Assembly: GCA_034769895.1 (NCBI GenBank)
Contig: JAWRYS010001461.1
Coordinates: 806,001 to 870,000 of the forward strand
Direction of reading: 5' to 3'
Length of the DNA: 64,000 nucleotides
Source of the DNA: Magicicada septendecula
Taxonomy: Eukaryota > Arthropoda > Insecta > Hemiptera > Cicadidae
Part shown: positions 38,576 to 51,334 of the stretch, piece after piece
How the letters are laid out: each line of letters starts with the position of its first letter
Numbering within the stretch: position 1 is the first letter of the stretch
Program-made: the position numbers and the translations under genes
The notes under the pieces: generated by a model
What the model was told of the DNA's origin: nothing
The model's input: the letters and a program-made list of their open reading frames with translations, nothing else
Databases searched by the model: none

Positions 38576-39239
38576 TGGAATACAATAGAAATATCAAACA
38601 TAACAAAACAATTAAATATTTGGGTGAACGTGTTGGTGATGTGAGTGTGTGTGTGCGTATGTAAGGATTCAGTACACTGGTAATTATCACAGATTCTATT
38701 TTTGTTTTAATTAAACTTACTTTTTTGTTTTGTTGCAATTTTCAAACTGTTAATAAAAAAAAACCTATTAGCTGGTGTTATAAAATGTTTCACTGTCGGT
38801 CTGACACAGTCACACAAATTTTACTTTGATCATGACAAATTATTACAAATTTGATATCTTTATACAGTATCAATATTATATATACCCTGTCTGTACTCCT
38901 TCTGTCAGAGTGACACGCCTCTAATTCAAGAAGCAAATAGCGTTTCAGATGCGCCACGCCTGTTAGTTTACATCAGGATTAAACTAAGAACGGAAATAGT
39001 ACAGATGAACATTTTCCCATAAAATTACATGTTGAAAAACGCCCAAGCTCATTTGTATCAGCACAAGAAAATTAGCCAAAGGTGATGTACCCTACGCTGT
39101 TAGCTACTACATCAGAATAATATCATGTTACAAAACAAGTAAGTGTTTAACAAAATACCTGGAAACACAGTTGTACACAAAGCTATGTTGTACAGATTGG
39201 ACTAGTTACTGCAGTATACTCCAAATAATGCTCCCTTAC

Positions 39240-40260
39240 AGGTAACAACAAAAACGGAGCATCATACAAAGAATCAAAGACCAAGAGAGCTGACACAAAA
39301 GTTTTAAAAAGTGGTTTCATAAAATAAGAGAATCTAACAAGGCTATTGCGAGAATCCTCTACTATTCATAGTTTACATAGATGAAATATACAAAATATGT
39401 AAAACACAAACATGTAGAACCATAGTAAAACATTGGAGGTAAAGACCAATTTTGGCCCAGCTATTCCTACATGCAGATGTTATAGAGCTCATACTAGATT
39501 CAAAGAATAAACTTGAAGATGCCATGGTAGAATGGAAAGAGAAATTGGGAAGAAAAGGTTTAGAACTGGATCTCAAGAAGAATAAAGTTATGCATTTTTG
39601 AAGAAAGCGAGAACAGTTTACGAGAATTACCTGTCATGGTGACCAATTTTTTAAGTCAAGGAATATGAATATTTGGGTGTCATTTTTTATATAGATGAGA
39701 GAATTGATCCGGAAATGTTGTGTGAGTAAAGTAAACTGTGTATATTATACAATAAACAACAGACTTATAGGAAAAAGGGTAGTGAGTAAAAGAAAGCAAT
39801 ATTACAGATATTTGAATCTGCATACCTACCAACAATAACGTATGGAGTTATCCTTAACAACCACTCAAGTAGAATCACATCAGCACAGATGAGGTTTCTC
39901 AGGCGAATAATAGGTAAAACGGGGGGAGATCACATTAGAAATGAGACTATCAGTCAAAATTTGGGAGTGAAGGCCCTAACAGAATTTGTTGGAAGTGACA
40001 TACAAGTAGGGCAAATTAAGCAAAAACAAATACAACAGTACTTTACTTCTGGCTTGAAGTAAAGCCAGAGGGTCAGAGACCAAGAGAAAGTCCAAGGATG
40101 GCATATCAGTCATACATTAAGAAACTGACTCACGAAGGCTATGTGACAGGAACAGATGGAGACAATGGATGGAAGCTCCCTACAACATGACACTGAGCGG
40201 CAGATGGGTCAGATAAAGAAGACAAAGAAAAATGTTTCATAATATGCATGCTCAGGAACT
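39240..40260 (+). pseudogene. Non-LTR retrotransposon (LINE) RT relic
   Basis: Three collinear pieces in different frames: 39452-39601 (LFLHADVIELILDSKNKLED, then KGLELDLKKNKVMHF, the block around the RT catalytic box, here HAD in place of YADD); about 39652-39728 (VKEYEYLGVIFYIDERIDPE, the conserved EYLG region); about 39810-39990 (YLPTITYGVILNNHSSRITS then RFLRRIIGKTGGDHIRNE, the post-RT region). A tail with RPRESPRMAY follows near 40080. In life this would be the ORF2 reverse transcriptase. The copy is old with several stops and shifts, and its clade cannot be fixed. No endonuclease domain is visible upstream. Confidence 0.75.
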
Positions 40261-41966
40261 TTTTGCCTGAAGTACATTCACAATACAATCAAAAACCTCC
40301 AGTAAGAATGACTTGAAAAGAAGACATCAACTTATTAACAAATCTGGTCATAACCAATGTTAACTATTTTCCTCTACAGTTATCACTTTACAGTTGCAAT
40401 ACAGGATGTGTTTTACTTCTTTATTGGCAAGAGTTTGAAGGTAAAAGTATGCTGACCTCTACCATATAAAAATAACTTGGTCTTACATTATGATCAGCAG
40501 CCAAATCTAAAACACTACTCTATTAAATAATAAACGCCTGAATCAACAGGTTTACTACAAAAAATAAAATAAATAAAAATATTTCTTTTATATAATATTA
40601 CAAACACACTATCTCTAGATACTTGTATATCTCAAGTTTTGACAAATAACATTCCTCAGGTAAGAGTAAAGAACAAATCTACAGCTCTCACAATGCGTCT
40701 CCACATGAATAAGTATACTGTTCCCACAAGACAGTTGAGTACCTGAAGAATTTCTGCCAACAAATTTACACATCCAAAAATTATAAAAAGTCATGCAATT
40801 AAAAAAATATATATTGTTATCAGTCTTATAACAATAAAAGTAAACACCAGAAGATACTGTAGCAGGGCATTTTACTCAGCATAATATAGAGACAGATTTT
40901 TGTGCATATACAGAACATCATACCGCATGGAATTTTTGTGCGTGAATTTGGCCTGGGAAGTGTGCAGTTGTTGACAGGTGTGCATGCTCAAAACGTATTT
41001 TCGCATGCTTAGGAGTCTCATGCCTGACAAAAAGCAGTTACAGCTGCCAAGTTTCCCATGGAACAACTGGAAAAAACGAGCTTAGCACAGGAACAGTGTA
41101 GGTGATGCTACATCTTGCAATAGTCGGTTGCCATTCAGCTACCCAGCAAAACAGATGCAAAACACAGTGACTCGACCCCGCAAGCGGGTTGTATGGCTAC
41201 CTTATAAAACAAGAAAACAGTGAACTACATGTAACATCTCCAGACAACAAAGTCTTTCAGCCACAAAGTTCTTACCATGAAAATATCATAGCAAATATTC
41301 AAGACACAGAATTGAACAAAGTGTGAAATAACAAAAATTCAGCCACGTGCTGAGTGAACAGACAGAGGAGGAACTCACGGGACAATACCACAATTACAGC
41401 ACCAACCCTAAGTGTACACAGATTAGTAACCAAACTAAACTAGTGAGTGTGGGAATCTGGGCAACAAACATGAAATAAGCACTGCTCAGGACATTGGGAC
41501 ATTAGCATGTGTGTGCGAGAGGGAGAGTAAAAAATTGGAGTGAAAGAAAAGTGGCACCTATAAAAAAAGTACTGATTTGCTTGATCTTTTAAAATTAGGG
41601 TAGTTTAATAAGGTTTTGACAGAATTTGTTTCCTTCTTAAATGTCAAGGTAACAATGTAAAATAATGGTGCCATGAAGGGTAAGTTTTAGGATAAGTTAC
41701 CTTATTATAGGTTAATGTACATTTATTTGTTGTATACAAAGTTATTGGTTAATATTTTTCTGGTACAACTGTTTTCACTATAGTTTGTATTACAGTGTTT
41801 GTTTTATTTCTTTTGTAACTCAGTCTTTACATACTTAATACGTTTCATCTGAATAAGTCCTGGTGCAATGTAATGCAAATGTTATGACTTCTGCAACAGT
41901 TAATGATTACTAATACACAAGTCATTTTCTATATAAGTAACTCAATGTTTCTTGCAGTAATTATAT
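40261..41966. other. Non-coding DNA, nothing recognised
   Basis: AT-rich. The 64-codon frame at 40872-41066 has no recognisable domain. Confidence 0.5.
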
Positions 41967-42029
41967 AAATTTGTGATGTTATTCAATTTGTTTCTTCTGC
42001 AAGTAGAATAATTTCGTATATTCTTTTTA

Positions 42030-42075
42030 TCACCTGACGCACGTTTCACTGAAAAATATCAGTATCATCAGAGGC
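42030..42075 (-). ncRNA. Hammerhead motif, left arm of palindrome
   Basis: On the minus strand CTGATGA (42065-42071), helix II ACTGA...TCAGT, GAAAC (42043-42047), helix III ACG-TG-CGT, then C and AGG pairing with CCT upstream. All core bases fit the consensus. Confidence 0.75.
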
Positions 42076-42260
42076 TTCTAAGTATATTAATAACAATCGA
42101 AATAATTGTATTAATATGAATTAAATTCTTGGATTTCGTTGTCCATGACGTGTCCGTTACTTAACTAAATATCACTATAATATTGACGACTCGGAACACT
42201 AAGTTTTTTATAAGTAAAAACGTAAAGTTTTACTTACAGCCTAAACCGGCTTTCACCTAT

Positions 42261-42306
42261 AGCCTCTGATGAAGCCTTCTATAGGTGAAAGCCGGTTTAG
42301 GCTGTA
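42261..42306 (+). ncRNA. Hammerhead motif at the palindrome centre
   Basis: AGCCT, CTGATGA (42266-42272), helix II CCT-TCTAT-AGG, GAAA (42287-42290), GCCGGTTT, then AGGCT closing helix I. Same family as the motifs at 63558 and 63736. Confidence 0.7.
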
Positions 42307-42454
42307 AGGTAAAACTTTACGTTTTTACTTATAAAAAACTTAAGAGTTCCGAGTCGTCAATATTATAGTGATATTTAATATGAATTATATTAATAGATAT
42401 TAATCAAAATAGATATTAATAGAATTATTTCGATTGTTATTAATATACTTAGAA

Positions 42455-42499
42455 GCTTCTGATGATACTGATATTTTTCAGTGAAACGTGCGTCAGGTG
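42455..42499 (+). ncRNA. Hammerhead motif, right arm of palindrome
   Basis: Mirror of the left-arm motif: CTGATGA 42459-42465, GAAAC 42483-42487. Helix I is slightly weaker (CTT in place of CCT upstream). Confidence 0.7.
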
Positions 42500-42725
42500 A
42501 TAAAAATAATATACGAAATTATACTACTTGCATAAGAAACAAATTGAATAACATCACAAATATCGGTATGGAGAACCATACATGACTTCCATGTTCTAAG
42601 ATTTATATTTAAAATCATTTTCGAAATAAAATATTTCCATAGAAACTACTTCTTTCCACTTACTGCTTCAGCCTTAACCACAGTACTGTGGTCGGTAACG
42701 TATACCACCTCACGTTATCGCACTC

Positions 42726-42772
42726 GATTTTCACTGATGATGGAGTCGATGGCACTGCCGAAACGTCTCTTT
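42726..42772 (+). ncRNA. Hammerhead motif in H4, first module
   Basis: CTGATGA 42734-42740, helix II AGT...ACT, GAAAC 42760-42764, then GTCT. Confidence 0.6.
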
Positions 42773-44820
42773 TGCAGAAAACTTTGGTCTACGGCCAAAC
42801 AGGATGGGAAGGAATTTTAACAACAAACTACTTCTTTGTTGCCGACAATGTAGTACATATATAAATAAAATGTTGCAGATTAACTACCCCTCTCTGTTAA
42901 CCAATCTTCACTAAAATCACCAGGCATTGAGTTCTCTATAATTCAGGAACGTATGCAAAAAATTATTTGATTCTCTTTGAATTTACGGCAGTTATCATTC
43001 GTCATAAAAATAAAATTACCCTTTTAAAACATAAAATGTTGCAGGTAAACTCCCCTTTTCTTTTAACCGATCTTCACCAAAATCACCAACCCTTTAGTCC
43101 TCTAAAATTCAAAAAGGTATGCAAAAATGTATTTGATTCTGTTTGAATTTACGGCAGTTATCGTTTGTCATATAAAAAATTACACTTGTTAAAACATAAT
43201 ACGTTGCAGGTAAACCACTCCTTTCTCTTAACCGATCTTCACCAACACCAATAGGTCTTGAGAACTCTACAATTCAGGACTGTATGCAAAACAGTATTTG
43301 ATTATGTTTGAATTTGCGGCTGTTATCGTTTGCCATAGAAAATAATTACCCTTGATTAAAAAAAAATTTGCAGGTAAACTACCCCTTTCCCTTAACCGAT
43401 CTTCACCAAAAACAATAGGTCTTGAGTACTCTACAAATCAGAGCTTTATGCAAAAAAATTACTTGATTCTGTTTAAATTTGCGGCTGTTATTGTTTGCCA
43501 TAGAAAAAAAATCTACAGACAGACAGACAGACACTTTTCGAAAAACGACTTTTTTTCATGTTTTGAGTGTAGCACAATCAGAATCTGCAATAATCTCGAA
43601 CTCGATTTTTTTTGCCATCACCATACTTCCATTTCCTTGCCTTCACTATACAACAAATTATTTGATTCTGTTTGAATTTGCGGCTCTTATCGTTTGTCTT
43701 TCAAAATACCCTTGTTAAAATATAAAATGTTGCTGGTAAACTACCCCTTTCCCTTAACCAATCTTCAACAAAATCAACAAAACTTGAGTTCTCTTTAATT
43801 CAAAAAGGTATGCAAAACATTATTTGATTCTGTTTGAATTTGTGGCTGTTATCGTTTGCCATAGACAATACCCTTGTTAAAACATAAAACGTTGCAGGTA
43901 AACTACCCCTTTCCCACAACCGATCTTCACCAAAAACAAAAGGTCTTGAGAACTCTACAATTCAGGACAATATGCAAATAATCATTTGATTCTGTTTGAA
44001 TTTGCGGCTGTTATCGTTTGCCACAGAAAATACCCTTGTTAAAATAAAAAAACGTTGAAGGTAAACTACCCTTTTCCCTTAACCTATCTTCACCAAAAAC
44101 AATAGGTCTTGAGTACTCTACAAATCAGGGCTGCATGCAAAAAATTATTTGATTTTGTTTGAAGTTGCGGCTGTTATCGTTTGCCATAGAAAAAAAAAAC
44201 CCCACACACACACACACGCATTTCGAAAAATGACTTTTTTTCTTGTTTTGAGTGTAGTACAATCAGAATCTGCAATAATCTCGAACACAATTTTTTTTGC
44301 CATCACCATACTTCCATTTCCTTAAGGAACATGGAAGTAAAAATTACCTTTGATAAAAAAAACGTTGCAGGTAAACTACCCCTTTCCCTCAACTGATCTT
44401 CACCAAAAACAATAGGTCGTTCGAGTACTCTACAAATCAGGGCTGTATGCAAAAAATTATTTGATTCTGTTTGAATTTGCGGCTGATATCGTTTGCCATA
44501 GAAAAAAATCTAGACAGACAGACACAAAGACACTTTTCGAAAAACGACTTTTTTTCATGTTTTGAGTGTAGTACAATCAGAATCTGCAATAATCTCGAAC
44601 ACGATTTTTTCGCCATCACCATACTTCCATTTCCTTAAGGAACATGGAGGTAAAATATCGGTATGGAGAACCATACATGACTTCCTTGTTCTAAGATTTA
44701 TATTTAAAATCATATTCGAAATGAAATATTTCCATAGAAACTACGTCTTTCTACTTATTGCTTCAGCATTAACCACAGTACTGTGGTCACTAACGTATAC
44801 CACCTCACGTTTTCACACTC

Positions 44821-44866
44821 GATTTTCACTGATGATGGCAGTCGATGGCACTGCTGAAAAGTCTGG
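44821..44866 (+). ncRNA. Hammerhead motif in H4, second module
   Basis: CTGATGA 44829-44835, helix II GGCAGT...ACTGC(T), GAAAA 44856-44860. The base after GAAA is A, not C, so helix III is weakened. Confidence 0.55.
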
Positions 44867-46107
44867 TTTTGCAGAAAACACTGTACTACGGCTAAACAGC
44901 CCGGGAAGCAATTTTAACAAAAAACTACTTCTTTGTTGCCGATAACGTAGTACACATATAAAAAATTCTCCCCTCCACCTTCAACTATAATTTTTAATAA
45001 TAGAAAATTACCCACACCCCGTTCACCTAACCTCTTCATTTATAGATATTTCATCTACGTTTCTATTGTGGATAATTATGAGCTTCTTATCAGGATACGT
45101 TATTTATAAAAATTGAGTACTTTCCTCATTGTTAAATCATAAAATGTTTCAGGTAAACTACCCCTTTCTCTAAACCGATCTTCTTCAAAATCAATAGACC
45201 TTCAGTCCTCTACAATTCACGGATGCATGCAAAAAAATATTTGATTCTGTTTGAATGTGCGGCAGTTATCGTTCGTCATGGTAACATTTCTCTTGTTACA
45301 ACATAAAATGTTGCAGGTAAACTACCCCTCTCCCTTAACCGATCTTCACCAAAATCAACAGACCTTGAGTTCTCTTTAGTTCAAAAAGGTATGCAAAAAC
45401 GTAGTTGATTCTGTTTGAATTTACGGCAGCTATCGTTCGTCATATAAAAAATTACCCTTGTTAAAACAAAATGTTGCAGGTAAACTACCCCTTTCCCTTA
45501 ACCGATCTTCACCAACACCAATAGGTATTGAGAACTCTACAATACAGGGCTGTATGCACAACATCATTTGATTCTGTTTGAATTTGCGGCTGTTATCGTT
45601 TGCCATAGAAAAAAATTACCCTCGATAAAAAACCGTTGCAGGTAAACTACCCCTTTCCCTTAACCGATCTTCACCAAAAACAATTAGTCTTGAGAACTCT
45701 ACAATTTAGGGCTGTATGCAAATAATAATTTGATTCTGTTTGAATTTGCGGCTGTTATCATTTGCCATAGAAAATACCCTTGTTAAAACATAAAACGTTT
45801 CTGGTAAACTACCCCTTTGCCTTAACCGATCTTCAACAAAATCAACAGACCTTGAGTTCTGTATAATTCAAAAAGGTATGCAGAAGAGTAGTTGATTCTG
45901 TTTTAATATACGGCAGTTATCGTTCGTCATAAAAAAAATTACCCTTGTTAAAACATACAATGTTGCAGGTAAACTACCCTATTCCCTTATCCGATCTTCA
46001 CCAAAACCAACAGGTCTTGAGAACTCTACAATTCAGGGTTGTATGCAAAACATTATTTGATTCTGTTTGAATTTGCGGCTGTTATCGTTTGCCATAGAAA
46101 AAAAAAT

Positions 46108-46165
<58 letters not shown>

Positions 46166-46762
46166 TTCGAAAAATGACTTTTCTTCATGTTTTGAGTGTA
46201 GTACAATCAGAATCTGCAATAATCTCGAACACAATTTTTTTTGCCATCACCATACTTCCATTTCCTTAAGGAACATGGAAGTAAAATTACCCTTGATAAA
46301 AAAACGTTGCAGGTAAACTACCCCTTTCCCTCAACTGATCTTCACCAAAAACAATAGGTCGTTCGAGTACTCTACAAATCAGGGCTGTATGCAAAAAATT
46401 ATTTGATTCTGTTTGAATTTGCGGCTGATATCGTTTGCCATAGAAAAAAATCTAGACAGACAGACACACAGACACTTTTCGAAAAACGACTTTTTTTCAT
46501 GTTTTGAGTGTAGTACAATCAGAATCTGCAATAATCTCGAACACGATTTTTTTGCCATCACCATATTTCCATTTCCTTAAGGAACATGGAGGTAAAATAT
46601 CGGTATGGAGAACCATACATGACTTCCTTGTTCTAAGATTTATATTTAAAATCATATTCGAAATGAAATATTTCCATAGAAACTACGTCTTTCTACTTAT
46701 TGCTTCAGCATTAACCACAGTACTGTGGTCACTAACGTATACCACCTCACGTTTTCACACTC

Positions 46763-46808
46763 GATTTTCACTGATGATGGCAGTCGATGGCACTGCCGAA
46801 AAGTCTGG
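46763..46808 (+). ncRNA. Hammerhead motif in H4, third module
   Basis: CTGATGA 46771-46777, perfect 6-bp helix II GGCAGT/ACTGCC, GAAA from 46798, followed by A instead of C. Confidence 0.6.
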
Positions 46809-48187
46809 TTTTGCAGAAAACACTGGACTACGGCTAAACAGCCCGGGAAGCAATTTTAACAAAAAACTACTTCTTTGTTGCTGATAACGTAGTACACATA
46901 TAAAAAATTCTCCCCTCCACCTTCAACTATAATTTTTAATAATAGAAAATTACCCACACCCCGTTCACCTAACCTCTTCATTTATAGATATTTCATCTAC
47001 GTTTCTACAGTGGATTATTATGAGCTTCTTATCAGGATACGTTATTTATAAAAATTGAGTACTTTCCTCATTGTTAAATCATAAAATGTTTCAGGTAAAC
47101 TACCCCTTTCTCTTAACCGATCTTCTTCAAAATCAATAGACCTTCAGTCCTCTACAATTCACGGATGCATGCAAAAAAATATTTGATTCTGTTTGAATGT
47201 GCGGCAGTTATCGTTCGTCATGGTAACATTTCTCTTGTTACAACATAAAATGTTGAAGGTAAACTACCCCTCTCCCTTAACCGATCTTCACCAAAATCAA
47301 CAGACCTTGAGTTCTCTTTAGTTCAAAAAGGTATGCAAAAACGTAGTTGATTCTGTTTGAATTTACGGCAGTTATCGTTCGTCATATAAAAAATTACCCT
47401 TGTTAAAACAAAATGTTGCAGGTAAACTACCCCTTTCCCTTAACCAATCTTCACCAACACCAATAGGTATTGAGAACTCTACAATACAGGGCTGTATGCA
47501 AAACATCATTTGATTCTGTTTGAATTTGCGGCTGTTATCGTTTGCCATAGAAAAAAATTACCCTCGATAAAAAACCGTTGCAGGTAAACTACCCCTTTCC
47601 CTTAACCGATCTTCACCAAAAACAATTAGTCTTGAGAACTCTACAATTTAGGGCTGTATGCAAATAATAATTTGATTCTGTTTGAATTTGCGGCTGTTAT
47701 CATTTGCCATAGAAAATACCCTTGTTAAAACATAAAACGTTTCTGGTAAACTACCCCTTTGCCTTAACCGATCTTCAACAAAATCAACAGACCTTGAGTT
47801 CTGTATACTTCAAAAAGGTATGCAGAAGAGTAGTTGATTCTGTTTTAATATACGGCAGTTATCGTTCGTCATAAAAAAATTACCCTTGTTAAAACATACA
47901 ATGTTGCAGGTAAACTACCCTATTCCCTTAACCGATCTTCACCAAAACCAACAGGTCTTGAGAACTCTACAATTCAGGGTTGTATGCAAAACATTATTTG
48001 ATTCTGTTTGAATTTGCGGCTGTTATCGTTTGCCATAGAAAAAATCTACACACACACACACACACATTTCAAAAAATGACTTTTCTTCATGTTTTGAGCG
48101 TAGTACAATCAGAAGCTGCAATAATCTCGAACACAATTTTTTTTTGCAATCACCATACTTCCATTTCCTGAAGGAACATGGAAGTAA

Positions 48188-48683
48188 TAAAGGACAAATA
48201 AGCATTCACTCGCAAGGTAAACAAGAATATACAATACAATATAAAATATGTGTAAATGGTATACAACCATTACGGTTGTTTTTTAAAAATATAAAACACA
48301 AATATATTAATTTATATTGCAACATTCGCTATATCTTTGATAACGCATTATTAGATACATCTGATGGCATTTAAAACACACAAATGTACAAACTCTTACG
48401 CTACTTATAGGAATAAATTTACAATAAAATTTCTGACCAACAAAATACAAACAATGTGGAGGTATAAAAATCGATGTTAAACCATAATGAACATATCACA
48501 CATGAATGAAAGTTTTTGCTTTATTAACTGAATTACAGTCAAATCAATGTGGAAAATCACAGTAAAGCCTAATCATTATTCAAAACGAGAACTCAATTAC
48601 TGAAAGTAAATTACTTTTACTGCATGAAAATACATGTGACTGATGTTCACAGCAATGCAGGCTATACAGTAACAAATATAATA
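48188..48683. other. Non-coding spacer
   Basis: AT-rich spacer between H4 and the mariner end. Nothing recognised. Confidence 0.6.
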
Positions 48684-49191
48684 CGAGGGTCATTCAATAA
48701 GTAACAAGACAAATTGCTCTAGCTCAAAAACTACTTGATAAATCAATACGACACTTTCAGGAGTACAAGTTGGCAGCCTTGTAATGACTCCTTATCAGCT
48801 GTTCATACCTGCCAACTTTCCAAAAGGCCAATCAGTAAAAATCCTGCGCGTCAAAATATGTCCGAACCCGCACGTCGAAACACGCAAGAACCCGCGCGTC
48901 AAAATGCAGTTTAACAACACAAAATGCATGCATATTTTTCACTTCAGATAATTAGTTCTATAGCATTAATACAATATTCTAAAGGACAAAATATTTAACG
49001 TGAATTAAATGATCACAAGTACTTGTAAAATTTATCAATGAAATCCACTTACCCAACGTTATTCGTAGGCTATGCACACAACCGAAGAAAATTTTGCAGC
49101 AAAGAGTATCTTGCTGCACTTCAAACCAAAAAGATAATTATATACAGTACACTGAAGTTATTTATATTATTTACAATCACATGCACTTCCT

Positions 49192-51307
49192 TTAGTCCGA
49201 TTTAAGGGATAAACTTGTAGCTTGTTTAGCTTTCTTTAAAAAGTCTTTAGAAAAAGTGCTTTTATGACATGGTTCAAAACTGTTCGTCTTCAAAATGGAA
49301 ATGGCTTCCAGAGTTCCATTGGACATAGATGACCTGAACTGAGTCCTATTCTTCTTAACTAAGCTAAAAATCTGCTCGCATTCTGCATTACTATGCGGTA
49401 TTGTAAGAATAGACAACATGAATCTAGAGTTTCTGTCGAATTTATGATGTCCATCAGCTTCAAGCATGTTTGACACCTGAGCCCATTTAGAAACAACTGA
49501 ACCCTGTTTACCTTCAACAGAAGACAAGTCATCTATCTGAAGGGCTGCAAACTGCCTTTGGAGTTCATTGACAGCATCATCTCTTGTTTCATTTCCTTTC
49601 CACAACAGAATAATGGGAAACTTCTCCAAAAAGAAATTAATGGAAGAAAACTGAGCTTTTTCGATGCTGTCAAAAGTTTTGCAACCTGTGCATGCTTCAG
49701 GACATCACTCCTGAAAGGGAACTTATTGACCATGTAATCACAGGCAGTATAGAAATAGTTTCCGACAGACGAAAAAAATAGAGATTTGTCTTCATCTTTC
49801 AGTGTCTTAACCAAGTTCTGGGTTTGAATGCCAATAATCAATTCCTCGTCAACTTTCTGATTCTGGATAGGGTGATACTGGACATCAAGCAATGCAGAGC
49901 CTTTAATTACACTTGGTTTCACAAACTTAGTGAGCGTCTGTTTCAACAGATCCATCATTAAGTCGAATAATATGTGAATATGCGGGGAAGCACTCTGAAG
50001 GACTGTATTAACTCTTTCAAATGATGGGATAGTCACATGCAGAAAAGTGCAAATAGCCTTGTTAAGGTCCGAAGAAAGAAACATGAACAGCTTTTCTTTC
50101 TTCGCGAGATGTAGTGGGATTCACGTTTTGCAGAACTGGCGTGTCACATTTGGAAGAACGTGCCATTCTTTTGGCTTCAGATGAGGAGGAGCAATCGAGA
50201 AGTCTCTTTTTCTGGTTGTCATCAGATCTACTGCGGCCTGCTTTAGGAATGGTGAAGAATGACAAACTGGCAGAAACGTTTGGAGCACTCACTACTTCAT
50301 CCTTGAAAAACGAAAGAAGTGGATCCCACTGATCTAATAATCTGTCTAAACACCTGCCTAAGGATAGCCATCTTGTGCACACGTGCTTCAACAATTTCTT
50401 TATTTCTTTTCCATGCAAACTTTGAAATTTCTGAAGCCGTTCTTTTCTCTTGGCACTCTTCTCCAGGTAATAGAAAAGGTCAACAAGAATCTCATCGATT
50501 CTGAGTGGTAAACTTGCTGCAGCTTTCTCAGCAGCTAAATTAATGAGATGGCACCTGCAACCAATGCCAAAAATATCTGCATGAGCTTCTTTCAGAACTG
50601 CAAGAACTCCATTTTTCTGTCCAATCATAACAGGAGCATTGTCCGAACAGAATGCAAGACAGTTTTTAATTGGTATTTTGTGGAATTCCAATTGCGATAG
50701 TAGCAGCTTACCAATGTTGCGTCCAGTCGAATCTCCTTCCAATGCTGGTACCGATAGTACACTACTTGTAACATTTTCTTGCACAGCATCATAAAATGTA
50801 ACCACTATCGGATACAGCTTCGAACTAGTGTCATTGCTTCCATCTGTGGACAAACAAAATGGTCCATTCTGTAGACGTGTGACAATTTCTTGGGTTGTAC
50901 AACGTGCCATTTCGTTCAAAACACACGTTGTTTTCATGCGACCACAGCCATACGTTTTACCAATTTCCGATGTAGGGAACATCCTTCTGATCTATGTTGT
51001 GCTCTATTAGAAAAGAAGTAAACAAACACTCGGCTTGAATAACATCGTAATTACTATCTCCAGCTTTGGTAAAGAAACTATGTATTTTCTGATTCTCTGC
51101 CTTTGACTTCAAATTACTGAGATGTTTAGCACACTTAATATGATTTGTAATGTCGTTTTTTCCGCCATGTGCTATATTAATATCACACGCACACACGGTA
51201 CAAAACGCAAATTTTTCTCCTTTTCTGGATTTCAAGATGCATGGGAGTTCCAAAGAATAGGATTCCCTGAACACCTGAAAATACTGTTTTTTCGTGGATT
51301 CACTCAT
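49192..51307 (-). pseudogene. hAT-like transposase
   Basis: Four minus-strand frames in order. 51307-50957: N-terminus MSESTKKQYFQVF with a BED-like zinc finger (FCTVC ... NHIKCAKHLSN). 50982-50062: start of the RNase H-like core (FCLSTDGSNDTSSKLYPIVV with the first catalytic D; LAFCSDNAPVMIGQKNG; GIGCRCHLINLAAEKAA; TRWLSLGRCLDRLL). 50084-49533: the alpha-helical insertion. 49629-49192: the C-terminal hAT dimerisation region (LTIPHSNAECEQIFSLVKKN). Frames are broken near 50970, where some residues also seem lost, near 50080 and near 49640. The protein would have bound and cut the CATACCTGCC ends. Overall length is normal for a compact hAT. It is inactive in this copy. Confidence 0.88.
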
Positions 51308-51334
51308 GATTTCTGATAAACAACACAGTCATAA

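Larger units (their letters stand above)
38118..38999 (+). mobile_element. Tc1/mariner-superfamily relic
   Basis: Bounded by TA (38116-38117 and 39000-39001) with inverted ends CTATTTCCGTTCTTAGTT... of at least 35 bp. The interior keeps one transposase fragment and a PLE-type hammerhead piece. Confidence 0.75.
41967..42559. repeat. Large palindrome of Penelope-type terminal repeats
   Basis: The two arms pair from about 41967 to 42559 around a centre near 42265. The left arm has an extra 50-bp piece at about 42127-42175 (TTCTTGGATTTCGTTGTCCA), which also heads the PLE at 62957. The outer parts carry one hammerhead motif each, on opposite strands, and the centre carries another. The right end is cut by the Helentron-like copy H4. 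Confidence 0.85.
42560..48187 (+). mobile_element. Helentron/DINE-1-like element, copy H4, with internal duplication
   Basis: Starts ATATCGG at 42560 inside the right arm of the palindrome and ends GGAAGTAA at 48187. It contains the hammerhead module, several arrays of 160-bp units, CA/CAGA microsatellites before each 3' palindrome, and further 5' ends at 44655 and 46597. Confidence 0.82.
44341..48187 (+). repeat. 1.94-kb direct tandem duplication inside H4
   Basis: 44341-46282 and 46283-48187 correspond with an offset of 1941-1942, each containing a 3' palindrome, a 5' start, the hammerhead module and the same ordered series of variant 160-bp units. Only scattered substitutions and microsatellite length differ. 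Confidence 0.9.

Noticed and set aside
46039-46269. Open frame with a poly-HT tract
   Set aside because: It is the CA microsatellite read in frame.
50114-50504. Plus-strand frames within the hAT
   Set aside because: Antisense shadows of the transposase coding sequence.
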